Source: Cypionkella sp.
Lineage (GTDB): Bacteria; Pseudomonadota; Alphaproteobacteria; Rhodobacterales; Rhodobacteraceae
DNA length: 6,904 nt
Assembly (NCBI GenBank): GCA_018063485.1
Contig: JAGPBG010000120.1
Coordinates: 1-6,904, forward strand
Reading direction: 5' to 3'
Shown: positions 1 to 5,280 of the stretch, in pieces
Numbering within the stretch: position 1 is the stretch's first letter
Layout of the letters: the number at the start of each line of letters is the position of its first letter
Made by a program: the position numbers and the translations under genes
The notes under the pieces: generated by a model
Databases searched by the model: none
Seen by the model: only the letters and a program-made list of their open reading frames with translations
Told to the model about the DNA's origin: nothing

Positions 1-377
1 CCGATCAGTTGTATGCCATCATCATTGCGCAGCATCTCAACCGAGAAGCGCGGCGCTTGGATCATCTTGGTGGGGGCCACATCCAGATTGTCGCGGATGC
101 GCGATGATTCCACTTCGGTTCCCGCCAGATTGACCGCCCGATAGCGCGCGGCCTCATTCGGCGCGGTGCCGCTCAGATGCACCTGCAATCCATCCGCCGC
201 AACCGTCGCCCAGGTGATTCCATCCGTCAGCAACCGCGATTTTACCGCCGCGGCCGAGCGATTCTCGATCACCAAAGCCGCCAGATAGGCAATCATCGCG
301 CAAACGAGCGCCGCCACCACAAAGGCGAAAATGGCCAATTGCGTCTGGTTAAGCTGAATTTTGCGCAGAAACGTCAC
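1..377 (-). CDS. Membrane-anchored OmpA-family-like protein, N-terminal part (runs off the window)
   Basis: The reading frame is open from a GTG at 377-375 to the left edge (125 whole codons). An in-frame TGA lies a short way upstream and no ATG is available, so GTG is the only reasonable start. A short basic N-terminus (residues 1-10) precedes one strong hydrophobic helix at about 14-37, as in an inner-membrane anchor with the rest in the periplasm. Residues about 50-100 (ITWATVAADGLQVHLSGTAP followed by a conserved-looking EAARYRAVNLAG) resemble the BON-like segment of large OmpA/peptidoglycan-binding proteins of Rhodobacterales. The stretch RFSVEMLRNDDGIQLI at 110-125 fits the same family. 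The OmpA domain itself would lie beyond the edge and is not seen, so the family name is inference from recall. The gene lies downstream of ubiA on the same strand. No clear Shine-Dalgarno precedes the GTG; a GGA about 12 bases upstream is weak. Confidence 0.75.
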   Translation of the reverse strand, partial: MTFLRKIQLNQTQLAIFAFVVAALVCAMIAYLAALVIENRSAAAVKSRLLTDGITWATVAADGLQVHLSGTAPNEAARYRAVNLAGTEVESSRIRDNLDVAPTKMIQAPRFSVEMLRNDDGIQLI

Positions 378-381
378 GAGG

Positions 382-471
382 TCAGAACATCCAAACAGTC
401 AAAGGGATAAGCAGAGGGGCCGCCAGTGCGCCAAAAACTGCATAAGCCGCATGGCAGGCCCTTGCAATCAA
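382..471 (-). CDS. Possible 29-residue hydrophobic micro-protein between ubiA and the OmpA-like gene
   Basis: Between the ubiA stop and the GTG of the next gene, one frame stays open from a TTG at 471-469 to a TGA at 384-382. The TTG overlaps the ubiA TGA as TTGA, and the stop lies 4 bases before the next start, so the ORF fills the gap exactly. The peptide begins MIARACHAAYAVFGALAAPL and ends LLIPLTVWMF. It has a basic residue near the start and then a helix-length hydrophobic run at about residues 10-29, as in a single-pass micro membrane protein. The same TTGA stop/start arrangement occurs at rsmE and its neighbour in this window. Against it: there is no visible Shine-Dalgarno, the start is non-ATG, and an ORF this short can arise by chance. 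Expression would depend on coupling to ubiA translation. Function unknown. Confidence 0.38.
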   Translation of the reverse strand: MIARACHAAYAVFGALAAPLLIPLTVWMF

Positions 472-1430
472 AGCAAGACCGCAGCGGCGAGAAACAGCGC
501 AGCAACCAATCCCGCATCGCGGTTTGACCGGAATACGGCAAGGCATGACGCCGGCTCTTCCACTCTTAACCGCCGCATCTGCCAGACCATATGCCAGCCA
601 AAGGCCCAGACCCCGCCCAGCGCCATCAGCGTCGACAGAACCCCCGAGGGCGGCAGCGGCAGCGCCACCACGGCCGCCCCCATCAGCACCACCGTCGCGC
701 CGTTAAACCCCCACAGCCAACGCCGCGTATCCGCCCCAAACAGCCGCGCCGTCGATTTCACCCCGATCAGCGCATCGTCATCCAGATCCTGACAGGCATA
801 GATCGTGTCATAATACAGTGTCCAGGTGATCCCGGCGCCGTAAAGCAACAGCGCCGACAGACTCAACTGCCCCGCATGGGCGGCATAAAGCAGCAAGGCG
901 CCCCAATTGAACGCCAGCCCCAAAAATACTTGCGGCCACCATGTAAAGCGTTTGGCAAAAGGGTAAATCGCCACCAATGCCAGCGAGGCCACCCCCAACC
1001 CGATTGCCAGCCCGTTATAGCTGAACAAGATCACCGCCCCCAGCGCCGCCTGCACGCCCATCCAGATCAGCGCGCCCCGCACGCTCACCTGCCCCGAGGG
1101 CAAAGGCCGCGACCTTGTGCGCGCCACGCTGGCGTCAATATGGCGATCGGTGATGTCGTTCCAGGTGCAGCCCGCTCCGCGCATCAAAAACGCCCCGATT
1201 GAGGCCGACAGCACCAGCCACAAATCCAACGGCTTGTAACCGTCGACCAGTGCCGCCAGCGTAATCCCCCAAAAGCACGGAATCAACAGCAGCCAGGTGC
1301 CAATCGGCCGATCTGCCCGGCTCAATCGCAGAAACGGCCTTGCGGCGGGTGGCGCATACTTGTCCACCCAATTGCCCGCAGGCGCATCGACAACACGGCT
1401 GGCCTCTGGCATTTGCTGCGGCTCGGTCAT
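468..1430 (-). CDS. ubiA: 4-hydroxybenzoate polyprenyltransferase UbiA
   Basis: This integral membrane prenyltransferase attaches the polyprenyl tail to 4-hydroxybenzoate in ubiquinone synthesis, in the inner membrane. The protein is 320 residues, slightly longer than E. coli UbiA because of a polar N-terminal extension of about 35 residues. Motif LRLSRADRPIGTWLLLIP (34-51) opens the first helix. The first Asp-rich motif is RGAGCTWNDITDRHID (84-99; N91, D92, D95). The second is YDTIYACQDLDDD (207-219; D208, Q214, D215). Both would bind Mg-diphosphate on either side of the active-site cavity. FRSNRDAGL (300-308) is the typical late motif. Several hydrophobic helices alternate with these loops. 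The start ATG at 1430 has only a weak GAG-like ribosome site; M7 is a possible alternative. The gene is divergent from rsmE, with 12 bp between start codons. The homologous menA, cyoE and cobalamin prenyltransferases lack this exact motif pair, so ubiA is favoured. Confidence 0.95.
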   Translation of the reverse strand: MTEPQQMPEASRVVDAPAGNWVDKYAPPAARPFLRLSRADRPIGTWLLLIPCFWGITLAALVDGYKPLDLWLVLSASIGAFLMRGAGCTWNDITDRHIDASVARTRSRPLPSGQVSVRGALIWMGVQAALGAVILFSYNGLAIGLGVASLALVAIYPFAKRFTWWPQVFLGLAFNWGALLLYAAHAGQLSLSALLLYGAGITWTLYYDTIYACQDLDDDALIGVKSTARLFGADTRRWLWGFNGATVVLMGAAVVALPLPPSGVLSTLMALGGVWAFGWHMVWQMRRLRVEEPASCLAVFRSNRDAGLVAALFLAAAVLL

Positions 1431-1442
1431 AGGTTCAGTCTC

Positions 1443-2171
1443 ATGTCAGATGCAAAAATCAGGCTCTATGTAGATCAGCCCTTGGCCGCAGGGCAAGCCG
1501 TGGCCTTGTCCGAGGCACAGGCGAACTATCTTTTCAATGTCATGCGCCTCTCACGCGGGGCAGCGGTGGCGCTGTTCAACGGGCGCGATGGCGAATGGCA
1601 GGCGACCGTTGCCGAAACCGGCAAGCGCGGCGGTGTGTTGATCGCGCAGACCCAATCGGCACCCTTGCGTCTGCCGCCAGACCTGTGGCTGATCTTTGCC
1701 CCGATCAAAAAGGCCCGCACCGATTTCATCGTCGAAAAGGCGGTGGAACTGGGGGCGGCCCGCATCCTCCCCGTTCAAACCCGCCACACCAATTCCGAAC
1801 GCATCCGCCAGGACCGCCTTCAAGCCCATGCCACTGAGGCCGCCGAGCAATGTGGGGCCACCTATGTTCCCGAAGTGGCCGACCTGATCCGCCTCGACAA
1901 GCTCCTCGCCAATTGGGACGCCACACGCCGCCTCTACTGGTGCGACGAGGCCCTGGCAGGCCGAACTCCAGCCCTTTGCGGCCTCACCGAACCGACCCCT
2001 GCCGCCATCCTGATCGGCCCCGAGGGCGGCTTTTCCCTCGATGAACAGACCCGCCTGCGCGCCTTGACCTTCGTGCATCCCCTCACCCTTGGCCCGCGCA
2101 TCCTGCGCGCCGATACTGCCGCCGTTGCCGCCCTGACTCTGTGGCAAGCAGCACTGGGGGATTGGTCTTGA
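1443..2171 (+). CDS. rsmE: 16S rRNA (uracil-1498-N3)-methyltransferase RsmE
   Basis: RsmE uses S-adenosylmethionine to methylate N3 of U1498 in 16S rRNA within the assembled 30S subunit. It is a SPOUT-class enzyme with a C-terminal trefoil knot and works as a dimer. The protein is 242 residues, normal for the family. Residues 1-75 form the PUA-like RNA-binding part (YLFNVMRLSRG at 29-39, LFNGRDGEW at 44-52). The SPOUT part shows ARTDFIVEKAVELGAARILP (91-110), TEAAEQCG (131-138), ILIGPEGGFSLDE (189-201) and the knot motif LGPRILRADTAAVAAL (216-231). The ATG at 1443 is chosen because a conventional N-terminus (MSDAKIRLYV) begins there, 12 bp from the ubiA start. An earlier in-frame start at 1413 would overlap ubiA. 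An AGG at 1431-1433 is a weak ribosome site. The stop overlaps the TTG of the next gene, suggesting one transcript. Confidence 0.94.
   Translation: MSDAKIRLYVDQPLAAGQAVALSEAQANYLFNVMRLSRGAAVALFNGRDGEWQATVAETGKRGGVLIAQTQSAPLRLPPDLWLIFAPIKKARTDFIVEKAVELGAARILPVQTRHTNSERIRQDRLQAHATEAAEQCGATYVPEVADLIRLDKLLANWDATRRLYWCDEALAGRTPALCGLTEPTPAAILIGPEGGFSLDEQTRLRALTFVHPLTLGPRILRADTAAVAALTLWQAALGDWS
2156..2161 (+). promoter_or_regulatory. Shine-Dalgarno GGGGGA that sets the TTG start of the downstream gene
   Basis: The purine run GGGGGA lies 6 bases before the TTG at 2168, inside the last codons of rsmE. It is the best ribosome site near the beginning of that frame and supports TTG over an earlier in-frame start at 2141, which has no comparable site and would overlap rsmE by about 30 bases. 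Confidence 0.6.
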
Positions 2172-2719
2172 TCCGCCCCGAGGTCACAGCCCTTGCCCAT
2201 CGCTATCGTGAAATGATCGCAGCGGCGGTGCTTGCCGGAGCGGGGCTTTGGCTGATTCGGCTTGGCGGGCTGCTGCTTGCCCCCATAGGCTTTGTCCTGA
2301 CCGGATGGTCTGTGGCCTGGGCCGTCATGGCATGGCGGCGCATCCGCTTTGCCCAAGACATCGACGCGCCGGGTGTGGTCGAGGTCGACGAGGCACAGAT
2401 CGGTTATCTTGGCCCCGAAGCAGGCGGGTTTGTCAGCATCGTGGAACTTGTCGAACTACGGCTTCTCACACTGCGCGGACGCAGGCTTTGGCGGCTGAAA
2501 CAGGCCGATGGGCAGGCCCTGTTGATCCCGGTCGATGCTGCTGGTGCCGAGCGGCTCTTCGATGCCTTTGCCACTTTGCCCGGAATGGATTCCGGCTTGT
2601 TGGTCGCAGCCCTGTCGCCCGCCCGTGCGGCAGTTGATCGCAGCAGCGCGCTTGCACTGGCGGGCGAAACCCGCACAATCTGGCGCAGGGCAGGCAAGGG
2701 CATGACCCAAAGCGGGTGA
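2168..2719 (+). CDS. Two-helix membrane protein of unknown function
   Basis: I do not recognise a named family. With a TTG start at 2168 the protein is 183 residues and begins MIRPEVTALAHRYREM, an N-terminus that looks conserved for this genomic neighbourhood. Two hydrophobic segments at about 17-30 and 33-55 are separated by a very short Arg/Gly turn, so they probably form a membrane hairpin with both ends in the cytoplasm. MAWRRIRF follows with positive charges. The soluble part (about 60-183) contains VVEVDEAQIGYLGPEAGGFV and LRGRRLWRLKQADGQALLIP, a beta-rich pattern that could be a PH-like or small barrel domain; that is a guess. The C-terminus is rich in Ala, Arg and Ser. The TTG overlaps the rsmE TGA (TTGA), pointing to translational coupling. 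gshA follows 93 bp later and may have its own promoter. Confidence 0.8.
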   Translation: MIRPEVTALAHRYREMIAAAVLAGAGLWLIRLGGLLLAPIGFVLTGWSVAWAVMAWRRIRFAQDIDAPGVVEVDEAQIGYLGPEAGGFVSIVELVELRLLTLRGRRLWRLKQADGQALLIPVDAAGAERLFDAFATLPGMDSGLLVAALSPARAAVDRSSALALAGETRTIWRRAGKGMTQSG

Positions 2720-2732
2720 CGCTTTTGTCACA

Positions 2733-2746
2733 GCCGCGCGCGCGGC
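2733..2746. repeat. 14-bp perfect CG palindrome (GCCGCGCGCGCGGC)
   Basis: The sequence reads identically on both strands and is purely alternating CG at its centre. It lies 13 bases after the stop of the upstream gene and just before a TTGACA hexamer. It could form a short hairpin or mark transcript ends, but there is no T-run after it and no natural loop, so it is not a standard intrinsic terminator. In GC-rich DNA such palindromes can arise by chance. Confidence 0.4.
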
Positions 2747-2747
2747 C

Positions 2748-2780
2748 TTGACAGTCCCGCGCCGCCGCTTCACCTGTATT
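2748..2780 (+). promoter_or_regulatory. Possible gshA promoter: perfect TTGACA with ambiguous -10
   Basis: TTGACA at 2748-2753 matches the sigma-70 -35 consensus exactly and lies in the only sizeable gap upstream of gshA. The best -10-like hexamer is TGTATT at 2775-2780 (four of six matches), but the spacer is 21 bp, longer than the usual 16-18. At normal spacing the candidates are poor. Either the promoter depends on an activator or another sigma factor, or the TTGACA is fortuitous. Confidence 0.33.
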
Positions 2781-2812
2781 CGCTGAATCGCAATTGGAAG
2801 GGGCGCTGCCCG

Positions 2813-4159
2813 ATGTCTATCCCTCAGTCCGGCGGTGGCCCCATCGAAGATTTTGTCCAACTTGCCGCCTATATGGAGTCGGGCAACAAACCTGCCTCCG
2901 ATTGGCGCATCGGCACCGAGCATGAGAAATTTGGCTGGCTTACCGACAGCCGCGCGCCGCTGCCCTATGCGGGCGAGCGCTCGGTTTCCGCCTTGTTCGC
3001 GGCGCTCGAATCCCGATATGGCTGGACCCCGGTGCAAGAGGCCGGCAACACCATTGGCATGACCCGTAACGGTGCCAATATCAGCCTGGAACCGGGCGGG
3101 CAGTTTGAACTTTCCGGCGCACCGATGACCACGCTGCACGAAAACGCTGCCGAGTTGCAAAACCACCTTGATGAGGTGCAAAGCATCGCCGGCCCGATGG
3201 GTGTGCGCTTCATGGGGATCGGGGCCGCTCCCGAATGGAGCCATGCCCAGATGCCGGTGATGCCCAAGGGCCGCTACCGGTTGATGACCGACTACATGGG
3301 CCGAGTCGGCACCCATGGCACCCAAATGATGTATCGCACCTGCACCGTTCAGGTGAATCTCGACTATGCGTCCGAGGCCGATATGGTGAAAAAACTGCGC
3401 GTGGCGCTGGCTTTACAGCCGGTGGCAACTGCGCTTTTTGCCAGTAGCCCGTTCTTTGACGGCAAGCTGAACGGCCACAAATCATGGCGCTCGCGCATTT
3501 GGCGGGGTCTCGATGATTCCCGCACCGGAATGCTGCCTTTCGCCTTTGAAGGCAATTTCGGCTTTCAGGCCTATGTTGATTGGGTTCTCGATGTGCCGAT
3601 GTATTTCGTCTATCGTGATGGCAAATATATCGACGCACTCGGCCAATCCTTCCGCGATTTTTTGCGCGGCGCACTCCCCGCCCTTCCTGGCGAAAAGCCT
3701 ACCCTGTCGGATTGGGCCGACCATATGACCACCGTTTTCCCCGAAGCCCGCGTCAAGAAATACATCGAAATGCGTGGCGCTGATTGCGGCGATCAGGCCC
3801 ATATCGACGCGCTGCCCGCCTTTTGGGTCGGCCTGATGTATGATCAGACAGCCCTTGATGCCGCTTGGGATCTGGTCAAAGGCCTTAATGCGGAAACCCG
3901 CGAGGGCCTGCGTGTCGCAGCCTCTGTTTCCGCCCTGCAAGGCGAGGCGAATGGCGTCAAACTGCTTGACCTTGCCCGTGCCGCCGTGGGCCTGTCACAC
4001 GCAGGTCTTGCGGCGCGCGGACATGACGAACAGCGCTACCTCGCCCCGCTGGTTGCCTCACTTTCCAAAGAAGCGGTGCAGGCCGACCATTGGCTTGCGC
4101 TTTACAAGGGCGAATGGGGCGGCGATCTGCGCCGGATATATGACGCATCCAGCCTCTGA
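2813..4159 (+). CDS. gshA: Glutamate-cysteine ligase, plant/alphaproteobacterial type
   Basis: This cytoplasmic enzyme joins glutamate and cysteine through the gamma-carboxyl group using ATP, the first and committed step of glutathione synthesis; gshB is not in the window. The 448 residues match the usual length of the plant-like class found in alphaproteobacteria, and not the E. coli class. Visible motifs are IGTEHEKFGW (33-42; E36 and E38 likely Mg/ATP ligands), ISLEPGGQFELSGAP (90-104), YMGRVGTHGTQMMYRTCTVQ (161-180) running into VNLDY, RSRIWRGLDDSRTG (226-239) and VFPEARVKKYIEMRGADCGD (308-327; the EMRG segment). Only two cysteines are present, C177 and C325. The ATG at 2813 has a good ribosome site, GGAAGGGG at 2796-2803. 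It follows the unknown membrane-protein gene on the same strand. No terminator hairpin is obvious in the first bases after the stop. Confidence 0.95.
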   Translation: MSIPQSGGGPIEDFVQLAAYMESGNKPASDWRIGTEHEKFGWLTDSRAPLPYAGERSVSALFAALESRYGWTPVQEAGNTIGMTRNGANISLEPGGQFELSGAPMTTLHENAAELQNHLDEVQSIAGPMGVRFMGIGAAPEWSHAQMPVMPKGRYRLMTDYMGRVGTHGTQMMYRTCTVQVNLDYASEADMVKKLRVALALQPVATALFASSPFFDGKLNGHKSWRSRIWRGLDDSRTGMLPFAFEGNFGFQAYVDWVLDVPMYFVYRDGKYIDALGQSFRDFLRGALPALPGEKPTLSDWADHMTTVFPEARVKKYIEMRGADCGDQAHIDALPAFWVGLMYDQTALDAAWDLVKGLNAETREGLRVAASVSALQGEANGVKLLDLARAAVGLSHAGLAARGHDEQRYLAPLVASLSKEAVQADHWLALYKGEWGGDLRRIYDASSL

Positions 4160-4205
4160 CGCCTTGGGCAAGACATGCAGATAATCCGAGGTTAGGCCGC
4201 AATCC

Positions 4206-4235
4206 TTGCGTCATTGCCTCTAAGTGGACTAGCAT
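4206..4235 (+). promoter_or_regulatory. Weak candidate promoter upstream of the 92-residue membrane protein
   Basis: The 127-bp spacer after gshA is less GC-rich than its surroundings. It contains TTGCGT (4206-4211), an 18-bp spacer and TAGCAT (4230-4235), matching consensus at three and four of six positions. This is the best-spaced pair I see there, but the score is low. Read-through from gshA is equally possible. Confidence 0.22.
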
Positions 4236-4239
4236 TTGT

Positions 4240-4290
4240 ATGGGTGGCAAAGCCATCGCAAATGGAAAACGCTACAGAGGGCTGAAATGA
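4240..4290 (+). other. Possible 16-codon upstream ORF overlapping the next start
   Basis: An ATG at 4240 opens a 16-residue basic peptide (MGGKAIANGKRYRGLK) whose TGA at 4288-4290 overlaps the ATG at 4287 as ATGA. This is the geometry of a coupled leader peptide. No Shine-Dalgarno precedes the 4240 ATG, so translation is doubtful and chance is a fair explanation. Confidence 0.18.
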
Positions 4291-4565
4291 TGCGCGACTT
4301 CTTCATCAATTCACTTGAAAAACTTGTTTCTGCAATAGTGATCATTCTCGGTCTTGGCGTGCTCGTCGGTGCAGGCGCGGCCTTGATGGGCGCGGGCCAC
4401 ATGGGGGGTCAAAGCAACATGCCGGGGCCGCTGGCGGGTTTGCTGATCCTGATTTTCGGCGGGATCTATGTGGTCTTTGTCGGTGGCTTTCTTTACATGG
4501 GCATCGGCATTTATCAAAATACCAAACGCTCTGCCGAGGCCTTGGAAAAGCTGTCGCAACGCTAA
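4287..4565 (+). CDS. Small two-helix membrane protein of unknown function (92 residues)
   Basis: The start is taken at ATG 4287 (MMRDFFINSLEKLVS), with AGAGGG at 4276-4281 as ribosome site. The adjacent ATG at 4290 fits equally well and would drop one Met. An in-frame TTG at 4236 lacks any ribosome site. A short amphipathic N-terminus (DFFINSLEKL) leads into helix 1 (about 14-36), then a Gly/Met-rich loop (GAGHMGGQSNMPGP, 35-48), then helix 2 (about 49-75, with GGIYVVFVGGFLYMGIGIY). The polar tail QNTKRSAEALEKLSQR is likely a short cytoplasmic coil. Both ends are probably cytoplasmic. It resembles small conserved hypothetical membrane proteins of Rhodobacterales; no function can be read from it. 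It is convergent with plsY and separated from it by a 100-bp repeat- and hairpin-containing junction. Confidence 0.82.
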   Translation: MMRDFFINSLEKLVSAIVIILGLGVLVGAGAALMGAGHMGGQSNMPGPLAGLLILIFGGIYVVFVGGFLYMGIGIYQNTKRSAEALEKLSQR

Positions 4566-4600
4566 AGCGCGTTGTGTCAAATTGAATTCAATGCGCTCTA
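4563..4600. repeat. Imperfect inverted repeat beginning in the stop codon (12-nt arms)
   Basis: Left arm TAAAGCGCGTTG (4563-4574, including the TAA stop) is complementary to right arm CAATGCGCTCTA (4589-4600) at 10 of 12 positions. One of the two mismatches would be a G-U pair in RNA, leaving a 14-base loop. Within it ATTGAATTCAAT (4581-4592) is a 12-bp perfect palindrome. AAGCGC...GCGCTT-type hairpins of this kind are, from memory, common between genes in Rhodobacterales, so this may be a copy of a dispersed intergenic repeat; no second copy is in the window. Confidence 0.55.
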
Positions 4601-4625
4601 AAGGGCCAATGCGCTCTAAAGGGCC
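4589..4625. repeat. Tandem duplication of an 18-bp unit (CAATGCGCTCTAAAGGGC)
   Basis: Two identical 18-bp copies lie head to tail at 4589-4606 and 4607-4624, and the next base (C, 4625) continues the periodicity. The first 12 bases of each unit are the right arm of the inverted repeat that starts in the upstream stop codon, so two alternative partners exist for the single left arm. The perfect identity suggests recent slippage or unequal exchange. Confidence 0.9.
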
Positions 4626-4643
4626 GGTGTGCGAACCTGTCTT

Positions 4644-4678
4644 ATGGCGCTGATGCGCCATTAGATCAGAGTTTTTTT
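4644..4678 (+). terminator. Hairpin plus T7 tract, likely terminator at the convergent junction
   Basis: ATGGCGC (4644-4650) and GCGCCAT (4655-4661) form a 7-bp perfect stem with a TGAT loop. A seven-T tract (4672-4678) follows after 10 bases, inside the plsY coding end on the other strand. A second, shorter stem CTGAT/ATCAG (4650-4654 with 4665-4669) overlaps the first and ends two bases before the T tract, so the two are mutually exclusive. The strong stem is set too far from the T tract for a textbook terminator, and the well-placed stem is weak. On the minus strand the strong stem has no T tract, so any effect on plsY transcripts would be as a 3' stabilising hairpin. Confidence 0.5.
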
Positions 4679-5277
4679 GCGCCGATCTTTGGTTCGGTCC
4701 CGGCTTTGAGCCGCTGCAAATTCGCCCAATGCCGGATATAAACCAGCAGTGTCAGCACCATGATCAAAAAGATCATTCGCCCCTGACCAAAGGCAAAGGC
4801 CCACAGGCTTGCAAGTGCGGCTGCAACCAGTGCCGACAGCGACGATATCCGCGTGATGGCCGCCGTAACCGCCCAAGTGGCACAGGCCGCAAGACCCACG
4901 GGCCAAGCCAGCGCAAGCAAAGTGCCCAAAAAGGTTGCCACACCCTTGCCGCCCTTGAACCCCAGCCAGACCGGGAAAAGATGGCCCAGAAACGCCGTCA
5001 ATGCCGCCATTTGCGCTGCATCCTCGCCCAGCATCATCCGCGCGATCAGCACCGCAACCCCGCCCTTGCCCGCATCAAGCAACAGCGTGGCCAGCGCCGC
5101 GCCCTTGTTCCCGGTTCGCAACACATTGGTTGCGCCGATATTTCCCGACCCGATCTTGCGCAAATCACCCAGGCCCAGCGCGCGGGTGATCACAAGGCCA
5201 AAAGGGATCGAGCCAAGCAGATAGGCAAGCACCGCCACCAGTGCCAAAACCATTGGATCAGAGGTAATTTGGGGCAT
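4666..5277 (-). CDS. plsY: Acyl-phosphate:glycerol-3-phosphate acyltransferase PlsY
   Basis: PlsY transfers an acyl chain from acyl-phosphate (made by PlsX) to glycerol-3-phosphate, giving lysophosphatidic acid, the first membrane step of phospholipid synthesis. The 203-residue length and hydrophobic profile fit this polytopic inner-membrane family. Motif 1 is LGSIPFGLVITR (21-32) with GSGNIGATNVLRTGNKG (43-59). Motif 2 is LLDAGKGGVAVL (66-77). Motif 3 is LGHLFPVWLGFKGGKGVATF (97-116). A C-terminal IRHWANLQRLKAGTEPKIG (181-199) is also typical. The ATG at 5277 lies three bases after the pyrC stop. Its ribosome site AGGA lies within the last pyrC codons, six bases before the ATG, so translation is probably coupled. 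The final codons contain an A7 run (GCA AAA AAA CTC TGA); a -1 slip there would add only a few residues. Confidence 0.95.
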   Translation of the reverse strand: MPQITSDPMVLALVAVLAYLLGSIPFGLVITRALGLGDLRKIGSGNIGATNVLRTGNKGAALATLLLDAGKGGVAVLIARMMLGEDAAQMAALTAFLGHLFPVWLGFKGGKGVATFLGTLLALAWPVGLAACATWAVTAAITRISSLSALVAAALASLWAFAFGQGRMIFLIMVLTLLVYIRHWANLQRLKAGTEPKIGAKKL

Positions 5278-5280
5278 CGC

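Noticed and set aside
385..460. A 17-codon ORF starting ATG CGG CTT ATG in another frame of the ubiA/OmpA-like gap
   Set aside because: It is shorter than the competing 29-codon frame, has no coupling to flanking genes and shows no protein-like character.
591..1202. A 203-codon plus-strand open frame, Arg/Gln/Pro-rich
   Set aside because: It lies wholly antisense to ubiA, whose motifs are unmistakable. The composition (RRQNPRGRQRQRHHGR style) is typical of a GC-rich shadow frame.
1413..1442. An earlier rsmE start giving ten extra residues
   Set aside because: It would overlap the ubiA start region and lacks a ribosome site; the family N-terminus fits MSDAKIRLYV from 1443.
2733..2746. The CG palindrome as an intrinsic terminator
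   Set aside because: There is no loop and no T tract; a 7-bp self-complementary CG run alone does not make a terminator.
2456..3325. A 289-codon minus-strand open frame spanning the unknown membrane-protein gene and the gshA start
   Set aside because: It crosses two well-supported plus-strand genes and an intergenic gap and shows no family motif; it is a shadow of high-GC coding sequence.
4581..4592. ATTGAATTCAAT palindrome as a regulator operator
   Set aside because: It is downstream of a stop codon between convergent genes, so an operator is unlikely; it is better explained as part of the inverted-repeat element.
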